From NCBI GenBank assembly GCA_934045075.1, contig OW203723.1, positions 6,359,913 to 6,423,912 of the forward strand: DNA of 64,000 nucleotides. Direction: 5' to 3'. The stretch is from Yponomeuta sedellus (lineage: Eukaryota; Arthropoda; Insecta; Lepidoptera; Yponomeutidae). The notes beneath the pieces were generated by a model. It made no database searches. It was not told where the DNA came from and saw nothing but the letters and a program-made list of their open reading frames with translations. Positions 44,225 to 55,270 of this stretch are shown piece after piece. Both the position numbers and the translations under genes were made by a program. The first letter of the stretch is position 1. The number at the start of each line of letters is the position of its first letter.

Positions 44225-44575
44225 TAAGTCTCGCGGATGTACCTGCGCAGATGACCAATGTTTGGATGTGCGGCAAGTTGATCGACCAATCAGATAGTTT
44301 CATTTTATGGCAGGCCGCGCGCCTTTGTTGCTATTGGTTAATTAAACGTCATCGATGCAGGTGGCAATATTAGTGTGAGCGAAATAGGTAGCGCTACTGC
44401 GGCAATCAATTCTGCATCTTAACCGTATCGGTTAAAGATCATGTTGAATGTACTTATAGCTTCGGGTATTTTCGTTACACTTCTTCCTAGTCTGCGCGAA
44501 CGTAGATTCCCGAAGGGACTCTTATGATGCGAGTCGCGCCTTTTAACTTCAAAAGTCGTGACTTTCCAGTACATT
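44225..44575 (+). repeat. Unclassified conserved repeat, copy 2
   Basis: GGATGTGCGGCAAGTTGATC, TTTTATGGCAGGCCGCGCGC, ATCGATGCAGGTGGCAATAT, GTAGCGCTACTGCGGCAATC, CGATAGCTTCGGG-like segment and GAACGTAGATTCCCGAAGGG. Roughly 85% like 4385-4735 by eye. Confidence 0.75.
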
Positions 44576-44854
44576 AATTGTCAAATTCTGACATTTCACT
44601 GCCACAAAACGCGTGACTCGCGTCATCATCATCCTACCCAGGCAGAATATGTTTTCTTCGCGACAAAATCAACCAATAAGTCGAATTTTGGAAGCACCCA
44701 GTTTTTCCGGATATAAATATTATCACGGTAATTTGAGATGAGCCAGTAAGGGCAGCTATTTTAACCATTGTAGCTACTTGAAAAGGTTTTTGGGAGAGCA
44801 CGCCTTACTGTTAGAGCAATAGATAAACTCTGGCATTTTTTTATGTAGTCTATA

Positions 44855-45000
44855 AACGTCCCACTACAGGGCACAGGCCTTTTCTCAAAGAGTGTACGGG
44901 CTTTATTACATCGCGTGCCCACCTCGGATTAGCAATTTCTAGCGCGGAAGTATTTGAACACCTCACGATGTTTTCCTTCTCAGTTAGCCAGTATTTTTAT
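44855..45000 (-). repeat. GGGCACGCG-family copy
   Basis: CCCACTACAGGGCACAGGCC, CACCTCGGATTAGCAATTTC, CACGATGTTTTCCTTCTCAG. Confidence 0.6.
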
Positions 45001-45014
45001 TATACTATTTTTAT

Positions 45015-45205
45015 TTTTAATGCACTAACCCGTGCTAATGACAATTTTAAAAACCTATTTAGAGGCTAAAAATTCCACCCATGCCTAGATTCGAACCCGC
45101 GACCTCTGGCTATCCATGCCAGCGGTCTTTCCAACTGAGCTAATGGGCGACTCACCGGCATCAGTTAAATTTCGAACCTCTTTACACTATTCTCTGTATT
45201 ACTCT
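45015..45205 (-). mobile_element. SINE family 2 copy
   Basis: Reverse copy with the extended end ATGCACTAACCCGTGCTAAT, ACCTATTTAGAGGC, tRNA-like core and ACACTATTCTCTGTATTA. Confidence 0.82.
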
Positions 45206-45869
45206 GTATTTTTATGTCATTTTAATAATGTCGAATAATAATGAAATCAAAACACACCTTGTATAAAAGAATGTTCACATCGCGATTAACACCTCAAAAG
45301 TTTGACATTTCACAGCAAAATGGCGAAGGTCGTGAACTCGATGGTTTCGTAATCTCTGTCGAAAATTAACACGTCTCTTAGCCTTATACTTAGCCTGATA
45401 CTTTAAGGTTCCTCTGGACAACTGGCTTTGTAGTAGATTTGTCATTTAAGGTCCAATTGACACCATTCGGACATGAAACCCTAAAAAGGCTCACCAATCT
45501 GAAGATCCACTTTACATCTCAACATAATCGATAAATTGGCTTTGTAATGCGTACCTACTCAGTAAAAATGCAATACTGACCATTTGGATACACGACCCTT
45601 TGATTTCAAGGTTGACGAAAAAGAAATATTTTAGATTAGATTAAAACTCCTCATTACACGCCATACAAAATAAAAGTATATGAAATCTCTAAAATATCTA
45701 ACTTGAATAGTATACATAGGGCAGTACATTTAAATAGTGCGGTCTTATTGCATAAAGTAAAGTATCGTTTATTCATGAACATGGGTATTTAAAATAGTTC
45801 TTTATTATACAGTTTCAGTGCATTCCATGTGCTGCCCATCTGGGCGTATGAATATTTGTGCAAGCATGC

Positions 45870-45998
45870 AATAATTATATTAATATTTCTATGTCAAAAT
45901 TTTATTATAAAATTATTTGAATTAAATGTCATCAATTAAGTATTTCTATGTCAAAATAAAATTGTATAATTATGGTAATTAAATGTCAATAAAAATAA
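45870..45998 (+). repeat. AT-rich imperfect tandem repeat
   Basis: TATTTCTATGTCAAAAT occurs twice about 56 bp apart, each followed by a TTATNNAATTA-rich part and AATTAAATGTCA. Confidence 0.6.
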
Positions 45999-46074
45999 AA
46001 TTACAATTAAAGCCATACAATCTCTTCTAAATAACATTAGGCTTAATGGAACTGAAAAAAGAGAGTAGGTAAAT

Positions 46075-46207
46075 GTCACAGTGATTGTTACGGAACTCCT
46101 TCGAAGCGGCTTCAACGATTTTTAGTTAATTTTTTTGTGTATTAGTAGGTCTGAGAATAGTTGTAGGCTAATTAATATGGCAAAACATTGTTTGCCGAGT
46201 CAGCTAG
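46075..46207 (+). mobile_element. Helitron-like copy with CTAG end
   Basis: TTACGGAACTCCTTCGAAGC, GTAGGTCTGAGAATAG and a GAGTCAGCTAG|T 3' end at 46204-46207. Confidence 0.65.
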
Positions 46208-46918
46208 TAAGGATACAAGTACCTAGACAAGATGACGAAAATAGCTTACGTTTACGCCATGTTATGTGTTCAAGTCATGTCACCAAACAAATATGTGACC
46301 TAATCTTTAGTATTGTTTAAAAATTACAACTGATGCAGTGACAAAGCATGCATTGGAAGAAATGGAACGCAACTAATTGTGCGTGAAATTGAACTATTCA
46401 GTGTTGAAAAGAATTTGGTCAGCTATAGTGTTGGGCATGGTGTGTTCTTGGTACAAAAAATGAAAGACAGTACTAGCACTCACCAACTGAGGTAGTGATG
46501 ACCTGATTTCAAGACTAAATCTGGCCCTATGCCAGCTATTCTGTTCTTCCCTTTGACGTTTACTGAAGTAACATAAATCTAGATTTTACTTATTGGACAA
46601 CCATCTATCTATTTATCTATCTATAATCAGCCCACATCAACCCACTGGTTTTATTGCGCCATTCCTCACGGTTCTGTGTGGACAACCATAGAATTGATTT
46701 AATTTCGACTTAAAATAAATATGCTATCGTTTATACGTTTGTATCCACCACTTTTTTTTTAATTTATTTATTTAAGGCACATAAGTGTACATAGTTAAAT
46801 TAAACAAATCAAAATCACAAAAACCTGGGAGGTTTATGCGTGATTTTCGGAGTGCACTTTATACAATACACAACAGTTCATATTATATAATATGGTAATA
46901 AACATTAAGTTCATTAAC

Positions 46919-46966
46919 TTAATCCCGGATTCACTTACTCGCTTAAGTAAGTGAATCCGGAATTAA
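46919..46966. repeat. Perfect hairpin, 15-bp stem
   Basis: CCGGATTCACTTACT (46925-46939), loop CGCTTA, AGTAAGTGAATCCGG (46946-46960), with partial outer pairing TTAAT/ATTAA. Confidence 0.9.
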
Positions 46967-47180
46967 GCTGATAATAGGTGGTGCTTAATAAGGTAAGTTC
47001 GAACGTTAGTTTTAACTTAAGAGGTACTTTTTCAAAATAAATCTACTCTTTTCGGGTTTTGATTGAAAATCACATACTACACTATGAGGCAGTTCGTTTA
47101 AGATAACAGGTAGCAGGTAGTATGCATACCATAAACATTGCGGTATTTTGGTGTTACAAAAGTAGGCAAATACAGTAGAT

Positions 47181-47231
47181 GACGTAGTTGCTGAGAACGA
47201 CGTAGTTGCTGAGAATGACGTAGTTGCTGAG
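47181..47231 (+). repeat. 18-bp tandem repeat, almost three units
   Basis: GACGTAGTTGCTGAGAAC, GACGTAGTTGCTGAGAAT, then GACGTAGTTGCTGAG. Confidence 0.95.
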
Positions 47232-47447
47232 CTTCTCTTTTTTAAGTTTATTATATTATTATTTTCTTCACATACTATAGCTATTTTAAATTTATCAAAA
47301 ATATCACTTATTTTACAATAACTGAATAATCCAGCATCGTCATCTCTATATTTGGTCCTTATGTGGGTTGGTACAATATTTTTTTTTATAATAGGTACGC
47401 TCTATCATACTTTACATTGAAGAGTGAAAGCGAGGCAGCGAGAGATT

Positions 47448-47668
47448 GTATGTCCCCACTGCTGGGGCACAGGTCTCTTCCTGCATCGCAGAAAGGTTAG
47501 GCCACGAGAGCCAAGTCCGGGTTGGTGGAGGATTGTAAGACAGTGGCGGGCCTCAATGCCCGTCTCTCTAATCTATTAAGCCGCCCATAAGGCCTCTGGC
47601 ATGCCTTAACGACTGCTATTACATGACAGCCGGCACCAACGGCTTAACGTACCCTGCGAAGCACGGAC
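47448..47668 (+). repeat. CCCCACTGCTGGGGC family
   Basis: TATGTCCCCACTGCTGGGGC, GTCCGGGTTGGTGGAGGATT, CCGGCACCAACGGCTTAACG. Confidence 0.72.
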
Positions 47669-48188
47669 ACAACAGTTACTACAATGGCTTTAGTACTGTA
47701 CATATTGTTATAAAATTGTAATTTTTATGCTGTAATGTCTTATTTTAACGGTTAGCTCCTCATTAATTTCCTTAGACTCGTCCACTTTAAAAACAAACAT
47801 GGCGTGAAGTCACATCTAGTTGAAGTTTGAAATAAGAACTCCGTGTACATACAAAAAACGTTCTTAATTCAAACTTAAACCTATAACTTACGTTGCGTTT
47901 ATTTGTAAAGCAGTATATATCGAGTAATTTGAATCTCAACCGCGTTGTCATTATAGTCGGAAACTCATTGCACAGAATCCCCCAAACAATAGGCCTAGCA
48001 CTGAACGTGTTTTTCTCTTGTTCTTCGTAACAATTCAAGTTTAGAATACGTAATAGTAATTAGGTTACGTTTGTGAACGCAACCTCTGGACTAGGCCAGA
48101 AGAATGTTGCTTGTGCATGCAAAGTTAATTAGGAAGTAAAAAATAATATACCAGTCGCAGGTACTAGTGTAGTCGTCCGAATATTATT

Positions 48189-48207
48189 TTATGGATGGAT
48201 GGATGGC
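48189..48207. repeat. Short (ATGG)n run
   Basis: TTATGGATGGATGGATGGC. Confidence 0.9.
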
Positions 48208-48454
48208 TCTTTGCTATTTCTGTGTCTCTGTTTTATGGAGATTGGCTGCCAGAGCACAGCACATACTACAGTCACTCCAGAAACAGTTTTTTCGTGTTTT
48301 GCAATTAATTTTTAGATGATCTGCGTCTTCTGTTTTCAGTGACTAGGCATATCAATAGAACTACTTGCGGTTTTCTCTGTTCTCGGGCATTGATTGCAAT
48401 CATAGAAGTTCAGGACTTTCATTTGTAGAAGTATTTCCTCTCCCTCATCTTCCT

Positions 48455-48705
48455 TCCTCAGGCTATACTAGTCCACTGCTGGACATAGCCCTCCCCTAAT
48501 GAGTGCAAGGTTGTGCCATCATTGGGGGTAATGCCCATAATCCCCACGCTGGGCATGCGGGTTGGGGATCGCAGTTTGGTGGAATTGTACTGTAGGGGGC
48601 GCTGCTGCCCACCTCCCGGTTTGTGTCCCTTAGTCGCCTTTTACGACACCCGCGGGAAGAATTTAGGTTGGTGCTATTCTCTAGGCCGACACCACACAGC
48701 AACTC
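48455..48705 (-). mobile_element. LINE 3' end fragment
   Basis: CTCAGGCTATACTAGTCCAC, CCCCACGCTGGGCATGCGGG, CGCCTTTTACGACACCCGCG, GCCGACACCACACAGCA. Close match to 282-518. Confidence 0.72.
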
Positions 48706-48841
48706 TGCCTCATGCTCAACTAAAATTTGCTATTGCTTTGAAACAAAATTTGAACGTTTGATGTAAACGGAAATCATCCACATTCATCGAAGTCATCCTC
48801 AACTCACTCACGCTCTATAAAAATTGGCCTTTTTGCATCTA

Positions 48842-49090
48842 CTTAATGAGATGATTTATACAGCGTCCAGTGGTATCTTCACTCACACTAGATGGGTGAA
48901 GGGACCACTCCGACGCTGTAGTGCCTGGGTCATGGTTTTATAGATGGTGTAGGCTTGCCCAGCACCTATACCATCCTGACAGCTTAGTCGGCCTAGCCCA
49001 CAGGAAAGACAAGTCAATACGTGCGGAGCCAACCAAGCCGCGGGTTTCCTCACGATGTTTTCCTTCACCGTTAGCGTGTGGTATTGCGAC
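48842..49090 (+). repeat. Same TCCAGTGG repeat family, long copy
   Basis: TTAATGAGATGATTTATACA, CGTCCAGTGGTATCTTCACT, TAGATGGTGTAGGCTTGCCC, GAGCCAACCAAGCCGCGGGT, CACGATGTTTTCCTTCACCG. Confidence 0.62.
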
Positions 49091-49105
49091 ATAAAGCATT
49101 AAACA

Positions 49106-49144
49106 TTAAAGCTAATGTTTATAGTCTATAAACATTAGCTTTAA
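49106..49144. repeat. Perfect hairpin, 18-bp stem
   Basis: TTAAAGCTAATGTTTATA (49106-49123), spacer GTC, and its exact complement at 49127-49144. Confidence 0.93.
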
Positions 49145-49181
49145 AACAATAACCTAACACTAAACTTAAAGTTATATACAA

Positions 49182-49386
49182 CTAGCTGATCCAGCGAACT
49201 TCGTACCGCCTAGTAGACAATTCTTTATTTTTCTTTTTTTTTCTTTCTTTTTTCATTTTTCTCTCCGTAAGAACTATTGCCGTACTTCAAGGAATATTCT
49301 AAAAAAACAATTAGCGAAATCGGTTCAGCTGCTCTCGAGATTTGCTCTTACCAACACATTCAACGATTCATTTTTATATTATAAGA
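49182..49386 (-). mobile_element. Short Helitron-like element with expanded poly-T, 205 bp
   Basis: CTAG at 49182-49185 after A, and RC TCTTATAATATAAAAATG at the far end. Longer than the other copies because of a T/C-rich run near 49215-49262. Confidence 0.82.
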
Positions 49387-49544
49387 TAACTTCAAAACAA
49401 ATTTGAACGTTTATATTGTTTAATATTGCACTACCTGCTAATCTTGTCTCCAAAACTTAGGTTGGCTGGTAGATAATGCTAAGTAGCATTAAGCTCGCCT
49501 ATGTGCAAAATTTTTATGCAATAAAGAATTTTAATAATAACAAT

Positions 49545-49728
49545 AACGTTTTTTTTAATAAAGCGGGAATCATCCCCGTCTATCGTAGTAATTCCCAACT
49601 CACTCATACTGCACTCATAATGCTCCACAAACATTCACAATAACTTAGAACAAATCGCAACGTTTAAAAAAAGCAGGAATCATCCCCATTCATAGTAGTT
49701 ACTCCCAACTCACGCAACCGTAACACTA
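49545..49728 (+). repeat. Two of three copies of a GAATCATCCCC unit
   Basis: GCGGGAATCATCCCCGTCTA and GCAGGAATCATCCCCATTCA, each followed by a TAGT...CCCAACTCAC part, about 110 bp apart. A third, diverged copy lies at 48735-48815 (GGAAATCATCCACATTCATC). Confidence 0.7.
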
Positions 49729-49915
49729 CGTAACCTCGTGACGTCAGAGAGCAATTTAATGCGCCATAAAAAAACACCGTAGTAATTGCCCGCGGCGCTG
49801 TCTGCTAGCGGTTCTAATGAACGGCGCGAAAAGAAAACAAGAGTGCAAGCGAACCTGTTCCGCTGAACTCCCGCCATGACTAGCGGCTAGGCTGGGGGCG
49901 AGGGTTGTCGATTTT
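49729..49915. other. GC-richer, CpG-containing island of unknown role
   Basis: GTGACGTCAGAG, GCCCGCGGCGCTGTCTGCTA, GAACGGCGCGAAAAG and GACTAGCGGCTAGGCTGGGG stand out from AT-rich neighbours. A palindromic GATTTTATCGACAG part follows. It could be an alternative promoter or untranslated exon of the gene, or an old transposon; no ORF supports a choice. Confidence 0.3.
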
Positions 49916-50564
49916 ATCGACAGAAAATTAAATAACCAATTTGGAGTACCATTTTCAAACTTAAAAAATACAATATTTACATTTTTGTCCGTGTAGTAAT
50001 AATATTATACCTTACAGCCTTAGAGGATGACCTTGGATAATCATTTACCTCGGCACTTGAAAAAGGCTTGCTGATTGAGCCCAAATTATCTCTCTGAGAC
50101 AAATTTTGTACTCGGCAGTACGACATATTTTAAGTCTAGTTTGGCATCGTATAGTCGTGTAGTTTCGCATCGTATAGTTTGGTCGTATAGTTTGAGTCGT
50201 CCTGAATTACTATCGGAGAAAAGTTGGATGATTATTATTATTATTGGAGAAAATGTAGTGCATTCTTTGTTATGATATTGAGCACGAACATTAGTCTACC
50301 CAGTAGGTACTTTAGTTATAAGCTTTTAACCAAAGTATTTTGATTCAATGGAGCCTACGCACAATGTAACTCCCCGATGAGATAATAATCTGATAGTATC
50401 TAAAATATAAAATACTTATTCCCTCTACCAAGTCACCAAGTATTACATCAGTCACCAATTATCAAGAAAGCATTTAAGAAAATCTGTCAGTTCTTCTTCA
50501 ATGCTTTTTAAGAATTTAACGTTAAGTTGAAGGTACCTGTCACAGCAAATATTTTTTTTATTTC
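49916..50564. other. Intron DNA, no recognised element
   Basis: AT-rich; a CGTATAGT motif recurs three times at 50146-50190 (CATCGTATAGTCGTGTAG, CATCGTATAGTTTGG, CGTATAGTTTGAG). Confidence 0.45.
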
Positions 50565-50735
50565 AGTCGCTTAGCCAAGTAGGCCTCAGGGTGGCTTGAA
50601 AAACTTCTGACAGTAAGACCAGCCAATAGTCTTGCAAGCCTCCACAAATCCGGACTTTGCCCCGTGGTGGAGTATGGCCTATACCTTCCTCAGGGAAGAG
50701 ACCCTTGCCCCTCGGGGACATAAAAGGTTGATAAT
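50565..50735 (-). repeat. CCCCACTGCTGGGGC family
   Basis: CTTCTGACAGTAAGACCAGC, GGACTTTGCCCCGTGGTGGA, CCCCTCGGGGACATAAAAGG. Confidence 0.65.
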
Positions 50736-50994
50736 GATTTCTATCGATATTATGTCTTGTTAGCAACCCTAGCGTAACTCTGCTAGTCCCTTGCATCAGT
50801 TATTGGGTCAGTGGGTCTATGAACGAGTCCTGGGATGTCTACGTTCGGTCATTGCCTTCCAAGTTGTTATACGACACGGTCTCTGCTTTTCTAACTTATA
50901 ATAATGTAGCAGATGTTCAGGTCAGTCGCGAACTATAAATCCTGATCTTTTAGTATGGTATTTTGGATTGTACCCAAATTTTACTACAAAGTAC

Positions 50995-51070
50995 TACAGC
51001 TTCACAAATGTGCGTAACTTAGGAAACAAAGTCATTGGTACGTGCTGGGTTTCGGATCGAATAAGAAGTC
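50995..51070 (-). mobile_element. SINE family 1 fragment
   Basis: CACAAATGTGCGTAACTTAG, AACAAAGTCATTGGTACGTG and a decayed B-box region. Confidence 0.55.
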
Positions 51071-51514
51071 GGCGTTACATGATTACAATTATTTGCGCGT
51101 AATTGAAGTGCTAGTTCGAAATACTCGTAAGCTAAGTAATATTATTTTATGACTGTTTAGCAATTTAGGATAGATTCAAGAGCAACTTTCTAAAGCAAAT
51201 AGGTAAGTCGTTCTTACAGTGATACTAATGATCTTAATCTAATTTGCATACCTATCGGAGTCGAAGTGAAAACAGTTCTCTCTAAACCTCTAGTTACGAT
51301 TGGATCTAATCAGATTAATACACAAACACGTTGAAGTACTGGCAAGAAAGTATAAATTAGAAAGCTTATATTTTCAAGAATAGAATTTGCAGTTTCTTAC
51401 TCGGTTAAAAATTTAGGGATCAGGATCTTATCGTCAATCGATTGATCGTCACAAATCAAGCGTCAATCAATCTGATGTCAAATAGTCGTGATTTGACTCG
51501 TTTAATATGTAACC

Positions 51515-51695
51515 ATGTCGTTAAGCCATGTCAAAGGCCTTATAGGCGGCTTGATAACTTCTGACAGTAAGGCCCGCCACTGTCTTGCAATCCTCCACCA
51601 ACCCGGACTTGGCTCCCGTGGTGGAGTATGGCCTAACCATTCCTGCGATGCAGAAAGAGACCCGTGTCCCAGCAGTGGGGACTTACAATGGTTGA
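51515..51695 (-). repeat. CCCCACTGCTGGGGC family
   Basis: CGTTAAGCCATGTCAAAGGC, CTCCACCAACCCGGACTTGG, GTCCCAGCAGTGGGGACTTA. Confidence 0.7.
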
Positions 51696-51799
51696 TACTC
51701 GTATCGAATATGTAACTATGTATGAGCATCGCGAATCATTAAGAAATACTGATGTCATTCTACGAATATACCCCATGAGGGATTCAGTATAACGAAAAG

Positions 51800-51938
51800 T
51801 AAACAAACTATCTGACTTGGCAAACGTTGTTTTGCCATTTTAATTATTCTACGATCTCTTCTCAGACCTACCAAAGAAATCGGTGAAGCGGATTCGGAGG
51901 AGCTCGATAACAAACACAATGACACGAGTTTTTATCCA
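51800..51938 (-). mobile_element. Helitron-like copy
   Basis: Reverse form with TCTCAGACCTACCAAAGAAA, GGAGGAGCTCGATAACAAAC and CTGACTTGGCAAACG. Confidence 0.6.
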
Positions 51939-52204
51939 TATTCTCAAACGTGTGTTACTTTAAGAAACTGCATTCCTAAGAAACGCTTCATTTTACAAAT
52001 AAATGAGCTAACTTCAATGTGGCAGATAGTGAAAAGCAATTTTACGGCCACTGACTCCGCAATGTAATCAGATAAAATTCTCATCAAGGGCAAGATTTTG
52101 CATTTGCTAGGGAAATGCTGTGGATAAGAGAGCGATGTTACTCAACCGCAAAAGAATTTCGACCTACTAAGCAGCAGCTGAGCTCTAGTATACTATAGCT
52201 GAAT

Positions 52205-52268
52205 CTAATAAGCAGCTAGATAGACAAAATATTCTTTATTGTACACCGGGAATCAGGAACAGGTAGTT
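52205..52268 (-). mobile_element. Retroposon-tail fragment
   Basis: AGCTAGATAGACAAAATATT followed by CTTTATTGTACACCGGGAAT. Confidence 0.55.
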
Positions 52269-53489
52269 GCACACTATGTTATTGCTGAATGTAACGTAAG
52301 GACGCCCGTATTGTAATTGAATAAGGTGCTCGAAGATACCTTGTAACTGTACATGAAGAATTTTTCCCTAAATTGTCAGAGAGTTCTTATAACGATTACA
52401 TACACGCCTGGAAATTAGGCGTCTGTTGCAAATGTACAATTAGATACGTAAACTCAAAGCTATATCTTAACATTATTGTCGCCTGCTAGAATTATTCTAC
52501 TATTAACGATTTGTGATGGTATTGTGTAAAAAATACTTATTAGGGTTATGGGCAACAGTTTTCCACGTAGGTCTCAAGAATCTTTATTGTCGTTTCCATA
52601 TAAATTATCTTTCTAAAAAGTTTCCCATGTACAAAATGCGTCTTGGAAACTTTGGTGCCTGACTCTCGCACTCTCTCTTGGCCGCTTTTTAATGCTAATT
52701 TTACGCTTACACAGTGTTGACAACTTTCTTTCGGCAATTGCCGAAACGGGTAGTAGTTTTCGCTATTTACACTGTCATATATTGCCTCATTGTTTACAAA
52801 AGTTGATGTTGGTAGAGATTCTGTAAATGAATTTTGAGGATATATTTTAAACACAAACATAGCTCGAAAGATTTTTTTTCAATTTACATCTAATCTAATA
52901 CACACCAAAACCAAAAAATCATTAAAATGCATGAAACCTTAAATTTTAAAGGCACAAACGCACGCTCGCTAAACTGCTCCATAAACACAATTACATCCAG
53001 AAGTACAACGAATAAATTAGCGATTTCAATAGAGTATCTATCTTTAACATTATTTAAAAATTTTGTATGTTTATCACGTAATAACTAATATGAAAGATTT
53101 CTGACATACATATGGATAATTTTTATATACAGCTGATCATACGATAAAAAGATTTATGGTATGTTGATATTGGAGTAATTTTATTACTGTTTCACAATAA
53201 TCAGAAATTACCGTCACTATTCAAAGTATTAAGATATTGATGTTCCACTGTATTGATAAATTTATATTGACGAGTGACTTTTTTTTTATTTTGAGCTCAT
53301 AAACAGTGAGAGAGGTTGGTAGATTTATAATTTTGAGTTCCCGAAATGCCTCAAATTTCTTAATGCCTGTCCTGTAATATTTTTGACTAAGCTCATTAGT
53401 CACTTCCCACATAAACAATCATTTGCGGCTCAGATTACAAATTCTGTGGATAAGCTGCGTAACCAACCTTACGTTTGTTGTCTGTACTT
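52269..53489. other. Intron DNA with one unrecognised minus-strand frame
   Basis: A 104-codon minus frame at 52546-52860 is the longest non-repetitive frame of the region but has no known domain, and no splice signals frame it. The rest is AT-rich. Confidence 0.35.
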
Positions 53490-53700
53490 CCACCGCATAC
53501 TTAATAGATCGGCGTCGATAGGTCCTTCTCCGCGCTGTTATTTAGTGGTCCAAGTGTGGGCTGAAGACGGTCTCCGAACGAGAGGAACCGGCGAAGGCGC
53601 TCGTTAGACACGCAGCATAGGCACCAATGTCGGCCTCAATGCCGCGCATTGTTCGCTGCCCACCTCGGAAGGAAGCGCCCGCTTTGTGTCCAGATACGTT
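53490..53700. other. GC-rich segment, unrecognised
   Basis: GATCGGCGTCGATAGGTCCT, CGAACGAGAGGAACCGGCGA, TGTCGGCCTCAATGCCGCGC. No preserved domain; a degraded transposon part is likelier than an exon since stops occur in each frame. Confidence 0.35.
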
Positions 53701-55059
53701 GTGAATTTGTGAAGCTACTTAGTACCATGTGGAGGTACCTACGGAAAATGCACCCGGCAATTTTAAGAGGTATTGTCTCTTTGGGTCAGTATAATTAGCG
53801 GTTCACAGAACGGCAGAAATGATAGAATTTGAAGGTTGGACAAATTAGACCAAATACACGGACCTGCAAGTTTTAATTTTGTCCTATCCTGTCCTGAACT
53901 AGGTACCCAAAAAATATTTGAGTGTTTTTTCAGTCATGTCTTTAAAGAAGGGTACGGGAGTATGGAGTATGGTACAGGGTATGGAGATTAAATATACAAA
54001 ATTAAACTCTTTTCGAGTCGTTTTTATTTCCAAAGACTTATCGGTAGTCTTATCGTGTACTTAAAAAGTTTTTGCGATTTTAAAAGTGTGATAGGTGTTT
54101 GGTTTTGCAGGCCAGTGAGTTTAAGAATTTATCGCAATTGTTTTAGAAGGTAAACTTAATTAGGTACCTAATAAACATCGCGATTAGACCTGTTAAACGT
54201 ATGACTACACGTATGAATATTGCTTCTCATTAAAATACTAGAAAATGTAGATTGAACGTACCACAGATTTATTGAGTGTTGTTATCTTATGGTGTATCCT
54301 AGTTTGGGACCAGGACAAGTAATTTTGTTGTGTTGTATGGAAGTTTAGTCTTGCATACAAGTTTACTTTGGACGTTGTCAACGATTTTGATTATCTTAGT
54401 TTCCGATATTATTGAAAATATTTCGGCTATCAATGCTAACCAAGAGTAAGTGTGCACCGGACGTAAAATCGCCATCTAAACATTTGTTTCGTAAATTTTC
54501 TTAATGTGAACATAGTCTTTAAAGTATATTTAACGATTATTTCGTCACTAACTGGTCATCAACTGGTTTTTTTCATATTAGTCATAAGGAAAATAAGATG
54601 ATCTTACTGTAGAAGTCGTCAGCATACTACATATTTATTCTACAACATTCCTTTCCCCATATCCGTTTGTTAACATCACATTCTGTGCCTAGAACAATTC
54701 ATTCATTCGAACACCTGTTTACTATACTGAGAACAATGTCTTCTAGAACTTCTGATATCGAGCCAGATACAATTGTCGAGAGCCAGACGACAAGATTAGC
54801 AACATCGTAACATCAACGCATTGTGTGCCACAGCTGAGGAGAATCTAGTAGAACCGCTTTCATGATAGATATCTATCTACACTTAATTTCGCATGGTCAT
54901 GGAACTAAAATTTACGTTTAGCCAACGACATCAAATTCATGGCTAGCCTTTCTACGATATCTGGATATTAAGGATTAGGACAGTTCAAGTATTTTTTGAC
55001 ATCTGCCACACCTTTCGTCCGACATTGCAGTCCATTTCTTTCCTGTATACATACATACA
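53701..55059. other. Intron DNA, no recognised element
   Basis: AT-rich unique-looking DNA. Confidence 0.45.
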
Positions 55060-55270
55060 TACATAACTTCACGCCTGTATCCCAGAGGGGTAGGCAGAGA
55101 CCCTGACAGATCACCTTTACTTCATAAACGTTCATAAGTCGTTGCATGCAAGCGCGTCGGTTCCGGGTACTTTTTATCTTTCCCTTTGCTAATACAACCC
55201 CTATTTAGTCGATGTATGTCCACCTGGGACATCCCTTACCAGCCCTTCCACTCACATTCGCAATATATAT
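55060..55270 (+). repeat. CGCCTGTATCCCAGAG family, long copy
   Basis: ACATACATACATACATAACT then CACGCCTGTATCCCAGAGGG, GTTGCATGCAAGCGCGTCGG, CGATGTATGTCCACCTGGGA. Preceded by a short TACA repeat. Confidence 0.72.
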
